From an uncultured Selenomonadales bacterium (GTDB taxonomy: Bacteria; Bacillota_C; Negativicutes; Selenomonadales; Selenomonadaceae), in the NCBI GenBank assembly GCA_947302675.1, contig CAMYWI010000023.1, forward strand, positions 1 through 10,438: DNA of 10,438 bases. Reading direction: 5' to 3'. Positions 1 to 5,235 of the stretch are shown here, in pieces (within the stretch, counting starts at the first letter, position 1; each line of letters begins with the position of its first letter). The notes below the pieces were generated by a model. It had not been told where the DNA came from and did not search any database. It saw only the letters and a program-made list of their open reading frames with translations. The translations under genes were made by a program, and so were the position numbers.

Positions 1-333
1 GACAAAGAGCAAACAGATTTTTTTAACCTCGTCGCATGGGATAAGACAGCGGAATTTTGCGGAAAATATTTTCAAAAGGGTTCTCGTGCCCTTATCGAAG
101 GTCGCCTGCAAACGTCGAGCTACGAAAACAAGGAAGGCGTCAAAGTCAATTCGGTTGAGATTGTTGTCGACAACATTGAGTTCGCCGACTCCAAGCGTCA
201 AAGCGGCGGCGGCGATGATAATTATTCGGGACGTTCAAACAATTACTCGGAACGTCGCGAGTCTGCTCCGTCGAGAAAAAATGATGACTACTTCGGCGGC
301 GAACCTATTGACCCCGAAGACACGCCGTTTTAA
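1..333 (+). CDS. ssb: Single-stranded DNA-binding protein SSB, 5'-truncated by window edge
   Basis: The frame is open from base 1 to the TAA at 331-333 and gives 110 residues, the C-terminal part of a bacterial SSB. The opening residues (DKEQTDFFNLVAWDKTAEF) are the conserved OB-fold strand after the Lys-rich loop, followed by the KGSRALIEGRLQT strand and the NSVEIVVDNIEF strand. A short Gly/Asn/Ser/Arg-rich linker then leads to the acidic tip ending D-T-P-F, the PF-ending tail that recruits repair and replication partners in this family. About 45-50 N-terminal residues are missing upstream of the window. SSB coats single-stranded DNA as a tetramer during replication, repair and recombination. 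The stop codon abuts the rpsR ribosome binding site, the usual ssb-rpsR arrangement, so the two are almost certainly cotranscribed. Identification is secure. Confidence 0.96.
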   Translation, partial: DKEQTDFFNLVAWDKTAEFCGKYFQKGSRALIEGRLQTSSYENKEGVKVNSVEIVVDNIEFADSKRQSGGGDDNYSGRSNNYSERRESAPSRKNDDYFGGEPIDPEDTPF

Positions 334-338
334 GGAGG
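332..338 (+). promoter_or_regulatory. Ribosome binding site of rpsR
   Basis: AAGGAGG begins inside the ssb stop codon and sits 7 bases before the ATG at 346. It decides the start against the in-frame TTG at 340 and suggests that rpsR translation follows ssb translation closely. Confidence 0.85.
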
Positions 339-345
339 ATTGAAG

Positions 346-576
346 ATGCGCAGAGAAAGAGGTCGACGCCCGCGCAGAAAGGTTTGCGCGTTTTGCGTCG
401 ATAAAGTTGAGAGAATAGATTACAAGGACGCGGCGAAACTTCGCCGTTTCACGACTGAGCGCGGTAAAATTCGTCCGCGCCGCATTTCGGGCAACTGCGC
501 CAAGCATCAGCGTCAGGTGACTATCGCCATTAAACGCGCCCGCAACATTGCGCTTTTGCCGTTCACCGCAGACTAA
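346..576 (+). CDS. rpsR: 30S ribosomal protein S18, zinc-binding (C+) form
   Basis: This 76-residue protein is ribosomal protein S18, a primary rRNA-binding component of the 30S platform that contacts S6 and S11. The basic N-terminus ([12 protein letters not shown]) leads into CAFC, and a second CAKH motif follows further on, giving a plausible four-ligand zinc site. S18 families exist with and without these cysteines, and this is the cysteine-containing form. The [14 protein letters not shown] and [10 protein letters not shown] blocks are characteristic. I chose the ATG at 346 because AAGGAGG (332-338) lies 7 bases upstream; an in-frame TTG at 340 is too close to that site. It starts 12 bases after the ssb stop. 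A hairpin terminator follows at 595-625. Length and sequence are normal for the family. Confidence 0.97.
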   Translation: MRRERGRRPRRKVCAFCVDKVERIDYKDAAKLRRFTTERGKIRPRRISGNCAKHQRQVTIAIKRARNIALLPFTAD

Positions 577-590
577 AACTATTTTGCAAT

Positions 591-625
591 AAAAAAATCC
601 CCTGCCGAGTTTCGACGGGGGATTT
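591..625 (-). terminator. Terminator between convergent rpsR and hydrolase genes
   Basis: AAATCCCC (595-602) pairs with GGGGATTT (618-625), with further inner pairing around a small loop. The structure is better on the minus strand: the internal C/A mismatch of the plus strand becomes a U-G wobble, and the 3' side continues into a seven-base T run (591-597 read in reverse). It therefore most clearly ends the minus-strand hydrolase transcript, whose stop codon is 16 bases away. The same stem may also stop the rpsR operon, but its plus-strand tail is less T-rich. Confidence 0.8.
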
Positions 626-640
626 AAATTTATCTCGCGT

Positions 641-1747
641 TTACTTCAGATTGTCTTTGAAAAATTTTTCCAGCTTATCGAACGGAATCTTGTCGAGGTT
701 ATCGTAAAGGTCAATGTGGTTGGCGTCGGGGATAATCATTAACTCCTTGTTGTCGCCCGTCAGCTTTTTGAAGGCGTCCTCAGAAAAATATCGCGAGTGC
801 GCCTTCTCGCCGTGAATAATCAGCACGGGATTTTTTATCTCGTCAATGTAAGCGAGGAGCGGCATGTTCATGAAAGATAAAGCCGTCGTCGTATTCCAAC
901 CGGCATTTGAATTCAGCGAGCGTTTGTGATAGCCGCGCGGAGTTTTGTAGTAGGTGTAGTAATCTTTGACGAACTGCGGCATATTGGACGGGTCTTCGAC
1001 GACACCGCCCGCCCGCGTATAAATTCCTGCCTTGTAATCAGCCGTGCGTTGGCGATTTAAATTTTCGCGGTTAGCTTGACGTTCAGCGGCGAGGGTTGCG
1101 GCGTCTTTGTCGTAGTCGAAGTAGCCGTTCGCCATGACGCGGCTCATGTCGTACATTGTGGAGGCGACAGTCGCCTTGATTCGCGTATCAATCGCCGCCG
1201 CGTTGAGAGCCATGCCGCCCCAGCCGCAAATGCCGATTATCCCGATTCGCTCGGCGTCGACGTTCGGTTGAGTGCTGAGAAAATCGACCGCCGCGCAGAA
1301 ATCCTCCGTGTTAATGTCGGGTGAGGCAACAAAGCGCGGATAGCCGCCGCTCTCGCCCGTGAACGAAGGATCAAACGCTATCGCCAAAAAACCGCGCTCC
1401 GCCATTTGTTGTGCGTAAAGCCCTGAACTTTGCTCCTTGACCGCGCCGAAAGGTCCGCTGACTGCAATCGCCGCGAGCTTGCCCGAATAATTCTTCGGCT
1501 CGTACAAGTCCGCCGCCAAAGTTATTCCGTAGCGATTTACGAACGTAACCTTGCGATGATTAACCGCGTCGCTTTTCGGAAAAACTTTGTCCCAATCTTT
1601 GACGAGCTTAAGGTTTTCGACATTTATCTTGCTCGTGGATGCTTTGGTTGCATCCGACTGCGCCGCCGAAACTTCGCTGAAACTTCCCATTGAAATCACT
1701 CCCGCCAACATCGCCGCTAGAATCACGGACTTTTTCGATTTGAACAT
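641..1747 (-). CDS. Secreted alpha/beta hydrolase with Cys nucleophile (YcjY/dienelactone-hydrolase-like)
   Basis: The 368-residue product starts with a Sec signal peptide (KSKK, then a hydrophobic stretch at about 8-22, likely cleavage near SEVSA at 28-29), so it is exported. The rest is an alpha/beta hydrolase: a first strand block with LAADLYEP (78-84), an oxyanion-type loop AVSGPFG (95-101), the nucleophile elbow GICGWGG (172-178), a probable acid in the HGEKAH segment (312-317) and the catalytic His in DANHIDLYD (341-349). The nucleophile position is Cys174 rather than Ser, as in dienelactone hydrolases. The substrate cannot be told from sequence; ester or peptide-like substrates are possible. 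AAAGGAG (1757-1763) supports the ATG at 1747. It is transcribed divergently from a broken LysR-type gene, a layout that often pairs a LysR regulator with its target. The fold is certain, the role unknown. Confidence 0.85.
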   Translation of the reverse strand: MFKSKKSVILAAMLAGVISMGSFSEVSAAQSDATKASTSKINVENLKLVKDWDKVFPKSDAVNHRKVTFVNRYGITLAADLYEPKNYSGKLAAIAVSGPFGAVKEQSSGLYAQQMAERGFLAIAFDPSFTGESGGYPRFVASPDINTEDFCAAVDFLSTQPNVDAERIGIIGICGWGGMALNAAAIDTRIKATVASTMYDMSRVMANGYFDYDKDAATLAAERQANRENLNRQRTADYKAGIYTRAGGVVEDPSNMPQFVKDYYTYYKTPRGYHKRSLNSNAGWNTTTALSFMNMPLLAYIDEIKNPVLIIHGEKAHSRYFSEDAFKKLTGDNKELMIIPDANHIDLYDNLDKIPFDKLEKFFKDNLK

Positions 1748-1779
1748 GTTGCCGCACTCCTTTACTTTTCTTTGTGCTG

Positions 1780-1808
1780 ATTATAAAATCAACGCGCTCA
1801 AAAGTAAA
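1780..1808 (-). promoter_or_regulatory. Probable sigma-70-type promoter of the hydrolase gene
   Basis: On the minus strand TTTACT (1803-1808) is followed after 17 bases by a perfect TATAAT (1780-1785). The start codon at 1747 lies about 30 bases downstream of the -10 box, leaving a short leader that contains the AAAGGAG ribosome binding site. The -35 box matches the consensus at four of six positions. Confidence 0.6.
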
Positions 1809-1840
1809 TTGCCTAAAATGAATATCTGCGCGGAGGAATT

Positions 1841-2092
1841 ATGGAATTCATAACGTTGAAATATTTTGTGGCGGTCGCGCGCGAAGAAAGCATAACTCGC
1901 GCCGCCGAGAAACTTTTTTTCAAGGACGTGCTGAAAATTTTATCCCTCGCGCGGAAAGTCGAGACGAAATTTTTTATTATTGAGGATTTAAAGGAGTTAC
2001 TGTTGGTTTTGTCGCGTGAGGCGTTGCGCAAGGACAGGTTGTTGACGCCGCAAGCGCAGGTTTTGCTTGAGGAAATGCCGAATGTACGATAA
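1841..2092 (+). pseudogene. LysR-type regulator remnant: HTH start fused to unrelated sequence
   Basis: The 83-residue frame opens like a LysR-family regulator: MEFITLKYFVAVAREESITRA is the standard first helix and start of the helix-turn-helix. After about residue 25 the expected recognition helix (S-Q-P-S-L-S-type) and linker are missing, and neither other plus-strand frame restores them. The remaining ~58 residues are a helical, unrecognised segment ending LTPQAQVLLEEMPNVR. A LysR protein is normally about 300 residues, so this cannot be a working regulator. GGAGG (1832-1836) lies just before the ATG. The last 11 bases overlap the pilO-like start, so the frame could still act as a coupled upstream reading frame. 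The simplest reading is an internal deletion that joined a LysR head to the tail of another gene. The divergent hydrolase fits the original LysR target. Confidence 0.6.
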
Positions 2093-2609
2093 AAAATTTC
2101 TGCCCGTGATAATTTTTGCCGCTGGGATAATTTTAACGCTCGGTTGGCACGAATTTATTTACTCGCCCGCGCAGAGAGAAATTTTGAACATGGAGCTAGA
2201 GACGCGACGCCTGCGCGAAGTTGAGCGGGAGATTTTGGAACTCAAGGCGCGTCATGAAAACTTGGCGGCGTTCGTCGAGGAAAAGGAACTGCAACTCGAC
2301 GCGGCGCAGAATTTTTTGCCGCCGACGCTCGCGCAAGAAAAATTTATCGACGAACTCTATCGCACGGCTGAATCACTCGACGTAAAAATAATTTCAATCC
2401 GCGCAGAAGAAACTACTTCAACGGAAAAACTTCAAGCGCAAGTTATAAGCGTCAATCTTTTGGCAGATTACGTCTCGTTGCTGAATTTTATTCGCGTGAT
2501 AATTGACGGCGAACTCTGGACCGTGCTTGAAAAAATTTCTATAGAAAAGTCGTCGGGGCGAACGCTCGACTGTCGTTTGAGCTTTAAAATCTTCGCCGCC
2601 GCCGACTAA
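2082..2609 (+). CDS. pilO: PilO/GspM-like type IV pilus inner-membrane protein
   Basis: This 175-residue protein has the PilO layout: a very short cytoplasmic N-terminus (MYDKK), one membrane span (about 6-24), a charged coiled coil (about 35-75), and a C-terminal ferredoxin-like part. The junction LDAAQNFLPP, then FIDELYRTAESLDVKIISI, is typical of PilO. PilO pairs with PilN in the periplasm to form the alignment complex of type IV pili or competence pseudopili; GspM has a similar role in type II secretion. I chose the ATG at 2082 because GAGGA (2069-2073) is 8 bases upstream; a TTG at 2067 lacks such a site. None of the usual partners (pilM, pilN, pilP, pilB, pilC) is in the window and a broken gene lies directly upstream, so it is either an orphan or the remains of a cluster. 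The family call is moderate because PilO sequences diverge widely. Confidence 0.68.
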   Translation: MYDKKFLPVIIFAAGIILTLGWHEFIYSPAQREILNMELETRRLREVEREILELKARHENLAAFVEEKELQLDAAQNFLPPTLAQEKFIDELYRTAESLDVKIISIRAEETTSTEKLQAQVISVNLLADYVSLLNFIRVIIDGELWTVLEKISIEKSSGRTLDCRLSFKIFAAAD

Positions 2610-2611
2610 AC

Positions 2612-2640
2612 TTTACAAACGCCGCCGCCTTTGATAAACT
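2612..2640 (+). promoter_or_regulatory. Possible promoter of the small membrane protein gene
   Basis: TTTACA (2612-2617), a 17-base spacer and TAAACT (2635-2640) lie in the 58-base gap after the pilO-like gene. The -35 box matches five of six consensus bases and the -10 box four of six. It would give a leader of about 20 bases with AAAGGAG. The gene may also be read from upstream. Confidence 0.4.
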
Positions 2641-2667
2641 CAAAAAAAATTTCAAAGGAGAATCTTC

Positions 2668-3006
2668 ATGGCGCGTCAATCCAAAAAAATCGCAAAAAAA
2701 ATTCAGCCCAAGAAAAAGGCTGAGCCGGAAAATAAACAACCCGAAAAAAAAGTTGGCAAGGATTACTTGCTGATTATCGTCCTCGCGCTGACAATCGTCT
2801 TTCTGCTGGTCGGCTGGTCGAACTTCACCGCACTAAACCGCGCACTTTATCTCGCGTTGCTGGTTTCGCTGTCCTCGACTTACGCGCGACGCCATTACAA
2901 ATTTACGGAAGTTCAAGATACGTGGCTCGAACGCGCGGGCTATGTCTCAATGATCTTGGCGATAATCTTTTTCGCGCTCGTCGTCTATCAGCAATACTTT
3001 GCTTGA
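2668..3006 (+). CDS. Small lysine-rich membrane protein, unknown function
   Basis: I do not recognise this 112-residue protein. Residues 1-31 are strongly basic and proline-containing, with repeated KK and KKK clusters, and are probably cytoplasmic. Three hydrophobic segments follow: about 33-50 (LLIIVLALTIVFLLVGW), about 58-73 and about 91-110, the last ending in a short tail. A charged loop (ARRHYKFTEVQDTWLERAG) separates the second and third spans. By the positive-inside rule the basic tail should face the cytoplasm. AAAGGAG (2654-2660) is 7 bases before the ATG, and a strong terminator follows at 3018-3052, so this is a real expressed gene. It lies downstream of the pilO-like gene with a possible promoter of its own, so a shared role is only a guess. 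Confidence 0.75.
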   Translation: MARQSKKIAKKIQPKKKAEPENKQPEKKVGKDYLLIIVLALTIVFLLVGWSNFTALNRALYLALLVSLSSTYARRHYKFTEVQDTWLERAGYVSMILAIIFFALVVYQQYFA

Positions 3007-3011
3007 AAAAT

Positions 3012-3052
3012 CAAAACCTCCCGCCGAGAATTTTCGACGGGAGATTTTTTTT
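3012..3052 (+). terminator. Bidirectional terminator between convergent genes
   Basis: CTCCCG (3018-3023) pairs with CGGGAG (3038-3043), with inner CGA/TCG pairing, and an eight-base T run (3045-3052) follows on the plus strand to end the membrane-protein transcript. On the minus strand the same stem is fully paired, with one U-G wobble, and is followed by GTTTTGATTTTT. It can therefore also end the 3D-domain gene transcript, whose stop codon lies at 3055-3057. Confidence 0.87.
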
Positions 3053-3054
3053 GT

Positions 3055-3693
3055 CTATTTCAAAACGAAAACCGTAACATTCCGACGCCCGAAGTCCATT
3101 GCCTCCCAATAACTTTCCATGCACAAATCAATTCTGTAGCCGTAAATTGCGCCGCCCGTGTCAGCCGCCAACGCCTCGCCGTAGCCTGGTATATAGACAC
3201 GCGAGCCGAGCGGGATTACGTCAGGATCAACCGCAACTATTCCATACGTCGCGGGAATTCCCATTGCCGTTATGCCTTCCGCACTGCCGTCCGTCGGCAA
3301 GTACGCCGTCGCCTCCATGCCTATGACTTGTGAATAGGGCAAGTAACCGTTCGGCGTCTCGACAACATCTTGCGGCGGCTCCTCGACCGTTTCAACCGTC
3401 TCAACTATCTCGGTCGGGTCTTTCGCCAGAGAGTTTTCTATTATCGCCGCGTATTCGCGTGTTAATTCGTCGTCTTCGCTGATTTTAAGTTGTCCGTTTT
3501 CGTCGATTGCTATATTTGTCGGTTCAGTTGTGCTCGTCTCTTCGAGTTCCTCAATTTCTTCCACGTCGCACGAAATTTCTTCCGTTTGCTCCGTGAAACC
3601 CGTGTTCACCATTGCCAACATCGCCAACATGAGACTGAGCACCATTTTTTTCTTCAACGTCTCAAACTTTTTCATGATTCTGCGCTTCATCAT
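3055..3693 (-). CDS. Secreted 3D-domain protein, putative peptidoglycan lytic enzyme
   Basis: From the ATG at 3693 the product has 212 residues. A basic N-terminus (MMKRRIMKKFETLKKK) and a hydrophobic stretch (about 17-33) form an export signal. A long Glu/Asp/Thr-rich region (about 35-112) follows and is probably a disordered spacer. Residues about 125-212 form a 3D domain, the double-psi barrel found in MltA-type lytic transglycosylases and in YuiC/YocH-like proteins. Its three signature aspartates are visible: VDP (D156), ADTGG (D178) and IDL (D189), with the VIPLGSRVYI block between. It probably cuts or binds peptidoglycan outside the membrane. The frame extends upstream to a TTG at 3783, but that extension lies in the structured leader and lacks a ribosome binding site. 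AGGCGG (3698-3703) precedes the double ATG at 3693/3690; either could be used. A strong promoter lies at 3821-3849. Confidence 0.85.
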   Translation of the reverse strand: MMKRRIMKKFETLKKKMVLSLMLAMLAMVNTGFTEQTEEISCDVEEIEELEETSTTEPTNIAIDENGQLKISEDDELTREYAAIIENSLAKDPTEIVETVETVEEPPQDVVETPNGYLPYSQVIGMEATAYLPTDGSAEGITAMGIPATYGIVAVDPDVIPLGSRVYIPGYGEALAADTGGAIYGYRIDLCMESYWEAMDFGRRNVTVFVLK

Positions 3694-3780
3694 TCCGCCG
3701 CCTACGCAACTTCCTGTCGCGTTCAAAGCAGGACGATTATTTAAATCGCCTCTTATGCTTCGGAGCAGCTTTCCCCCTTT
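3694..3780 (-). promoter_or_regulatory. Structured 5' leader of the 3D-domain gene, possible riboswitch
   Basis: The promoter at 3821-3849 implies a leader of about 120 bases. Read on the minus strand it holds GGGGGA (3772-3777), a bulged hairpin at 3726-3760 (AAGC, AGG and CGATT paired with AATCG, CCT and GCTT), and a seven-pair hairpin ACGCGAC/GTTGCGT (3704-3722) with loop AGGAA, directly before the ribosome binding site. The blocks GGGGGA, GAACGCGACAG and CGTAGGCG resemble conserved parts of the ydaO-type cyclic-di-AMP riboswitch, a class known upstream of cell-wall hydrolase genes. The GGGGUGAAUC core of that class is not seen, and the second hairpin does not belong to it. A structured leader is well supported; its ligand is open. 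Confidence 0.35.
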
Positions 3781-3805
3781 CAAATCTTACACAAAATTAC
3801 TAACT

Positions 3806-3838
3806 CAAAAACCGCCGCGTAATATACTGCGCGACGGC
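3806..3838 (-). terminator. Terminator hairpin of ddpX overlapping the next promoter
   Basis: On the minus strand CCGTCGCG pairs over eight positions (one U-G wobble) with CGCGGCGG, around a ten-base loop, and a run of five T follows (3807-3811). It lies about 60 bases past the ddpX stop codon, where a terminator for the fau-ddpX transcript is expected. Its plus-strand form also ends in six T (3839-3844), but no plus-strand gene runs into it. The loop contains the -10 box of the next gene. Confidence 0.6.
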
Positions 3839-3849
3839 TTTTTTGTCAA
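3821..3849 (-). promoter_or_regulatory. Strong sigma-70-type promoter of the 3D-domain gene
   Basis: On the minus strand a perfect TTGACA (3844-3849), a 17-base spacer and TATATT (3821-3826, five of six consensus bases) form the best promoter in the window. Transcription should start near 3813-3815, about 120 bases before the ATG. The -10 box lies in the loop of the hairpin at 3812-3837. Confidence 0.8.
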
Positions 3850-3864
3850 GTTTATAAACAAAAT

Positions 3865-3893
3865 TTATTGTTTGGTATTGTTTCTTATTGTTT
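3865..3893. repeat. Three 10-bp-phased direct repeats upstream of the 3D-gene promoter
   Basis: On the plus strand the unit (T/G)TATTGTTT occurs at 3865-3873, 3875-3883 and 3885-3893, with a strict 10-base step. The array lies 16 bases upstream of the -35 box, and a perfect palindrome GTTTATAAAC (3850-3859) fills the gap. Repeats on one face of the helix at this place fit an activator or response-regulator site. The protein is unknown. Confidence 0.45.
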
Positions 3894-3898
3894 GCCCC

Positions 3899-4603
3899 TT
3901 AGTTTTTCAACATAGTTACGGGGAAAGTGAAGTAAGTATCGGGGTAAGGTTCGTTCTCCAGCGTGAAGTGCCACCACTCTTCTTCGATCGGTCTAAAACC
4001 GCGTTTAACCATCGCCTCGCGGAGGATCATTCTGTTTTTGAACTGTTGCTTAGTGATTTTTTTGTAATCGGGGTGCGAAAGTTCGCCGAAATAATCGAAA
4101 GTGCCGCCCATGTCGACTTCTTTACCTGTCGCCATGTCAAAAAGCGTCAAATCGACAGTCGAGCCGCGCGAGTGCCCGCTTTTCACAGCGACGTAGCCTT
4201 CGGGGATAATCCGATCCTTAGCGATTTCGGGGTAGAAATATTTTTTCATGCGAGTATCTTTGCTCTCCGCCCAGCGCATGAAATGATCAACGCCCATTTG
4301 CGGACGGTAGGCGTCGTAAATTTTGAGCCGATAGCCCTTCTTCATCAAGTCATCGGAAACTTTCTTGAGAGCCTCCGCCGCCTCGCGCGTCATGAGGGCG
4401 CAAGGCATTTCGTAGCCGTCAATCTTTTCGCCGACGAAGTTATACGTCGAGTAGTAGCGAATCTCTTGGATAATGTCGGGTATGAACTCACCCAACACCA
4501 CAAAGCCCGACGGGTCGTCCGCTGACTGCGACCTCTGCGCGTGCGCCGGCGTTATCAGCAAAAGCATTGCCAACAGCGCGACCGGCAAAATTTTCCTTAA
4601 CAA
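3899..4603 (-). CDS. ddpX: Secreted D-alanyl-D-alanine dipeptidase, VanX/DdpX family (M15D)
   Basis: From the TTG start at 4603 the protein has 234 residues. A Sec signal peptide (LRK, then a hydrophobic run, cleavage after AHA near residue 22) exports it, so it acts outside the cytoplasmic membrane. The mature part has the VanX/DdpX zinc dipeptidase motifs: the YDAYRP segment with the conserved Arg (R100), SGHSRGSTVD holding the zinc ligands His144 and Asp151, and EEEWWHF with the catalytic Glu209 and third zinc ligand His212. The enzyme splits D-Ala-D-Ala. VanH and VanA-type ligase genes are absent, so recycling or use of cell-wall fragments is more likely than glycopeptide resistance. AAGGAG (4612-4617) is 8 bases before this TTG. 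An earlier in-frame TTG at 4621 lies upstream of that site and is less likely. The start lies 1 base past the fau stop, which indicates translational coupling. Confidence 0.9.
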   Translation of the reverse strand: MLRKILPVALLAMLLLITPAHAQRSQSADDPSGFVVLGEFIPDIIQEIRYYSTYNFVGEKIDGYEMPCALMTREAAEALKKVSDDLMKKGYRLKIYDAYRPQMGVDHFMRWAESKDTRMKKYFYPEIAKDRIIPEGYVAVKSGHSRGSTVDLTLFDMATGKEVDMGGTFDYFGELSHPDYKKITKQQFKNRMILREAMVKRGFRPIEEEWWHFTLENEPYPDTYFTFPVTMLKN

Positions 4604-4604
4604 G

Positions 4605-5171
4605 TCAATCACTCCTTGCAAATCGTTTTGGTGTCAACACCGCGTCTATTTTAGCGTCATGCGGCTCAATCGGCAAGCTGTTTGTAAGTTGGAAGTCGTA
4701 GGCGAGCGCGATTTTTTTAGCGTTGACGGCTTGCGGCAAAAATCTGTCGTAGTAGCCGCCGCCGAGTCCCAATCTTCCGCCCGCAACGTCGAACGCCGCG
4801 CCTGGCACGATTATACAATCAATCTGCGCGGGTTCAATGAATCGTCGGAGATTTTTTTTGACGGTCGGGATATTGAACGCGCCGATTTCCAACGAGTCAA
4901 AGCTTGGCACTTCGACGACTCGCATTTCGCCCTTGCCAACGATTAGCGGTATCGAGATAATTTTTTTATCGGCAAAACACGCCGCGAACAGCTCGCCCAG
5001 TTGAAGTTCGTCGGGCATTGAGGCATACGCCATTAAAATTTTCGACGCGCGATAAATTTCCGTCGCCAAAAACTTTTTTATCAGCTCGCGGCTGACCGAA
5101 TCGCGCTCCTCGATTGAAATTGCCGCTCGCCTCGCCAAGAATTTTTGTCGCAATAGTTTCTTCTCTGTCAT
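4605..5171 (-). CDS. fau: 5-formyltetrahydrofolate cyclo-ligase
   Basis: This 188-residue protein is a 5-formyl-THF cyclo-ligase (MTHFS/YgfA family), a cytoplasmic enzyme that uses ATP to convert 5-formyl-THF into 5,10-methenyl-THF and so returns stored folate to one-carbon metabolism. Family features are the basic N-terminal helix (KKLLRQKFLARRAAIS) involved in nucleotide binding, the YASMPDELQ block, IIVPGAAFDVAGGRLGLGGGYYDRFL, which is the strongest signature and forms the phosphate and folate pocket, and a final AYDFQL segment. Length is normal. GGAGG (5179-5183) is 7 bases before the ATG. Its TGA stop sits directly before the ddpX start, so the two genes are one operon. The coupling to a periplasmic dipeptidase has no obvious metabolic logic and may only reflect shared transcription. 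Confidence 0.93.
   Translation of the reverse strand: MTEKKLLRQKFLARRAAISIEERDSVSRELIKKFLATEIYRASKILMAYASMPDELQLGELFAACFADKKIISIPLIVGKGEMRVVEVPSFDSLEIGAFNIPTVKKNLRRFIEPAQIDCIIVPGAAFDVAGGRLGLGGGYYDRFLPQAVNAKKIALAYDFQLTNSLPIEPHDAKIDAVLTPKRFARSD
4612..4617 (-). promoter_or_regulatory. Ribosome binding site deciding the ddpX start
   Basis: AAGGAG lies inside the last codons of fau and is 8 bases before the TTG at 4603. It favours that rare start codon and a six-residue shorter protein than the longest frame, and it implies coupled translation of fau and ddpX. Confidence 0.65.
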
Positions 5172-5235
5172 GAGATCGCCTCCGCGAAGGATTTATTTTT
5201 TGTTTATAGAAATGAATTTTCAAGGAGTGATTAAA

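Noticed and set aside
3694..3783. N-terminal extension of the 3D protein from the TTG at 3783
   Set aside because: The added 30 residues are not signal-like, no ribosome binding site precedes the TTG, and the stretch coincides with leader hairpins.
3530..4525. Long 331-residue plus-strand reading frame across the 3D and ddpX genes
   Set aside because: It lies opposite two genes with clear family motifs, crosses the promoter and terminator region, has no ribosome binding site and shows no domain-like sequence.
3899..4603. Vancomycin resistance cluster because of the VanX-type enzyme
   Set aside because: No vanH, vanA/B-type ligase, vanR or vanS gene is nearby, and the protein has a signal peptide, unlike cytoplasmic VanX. 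A recycling or nutritional DdpX role fits better.
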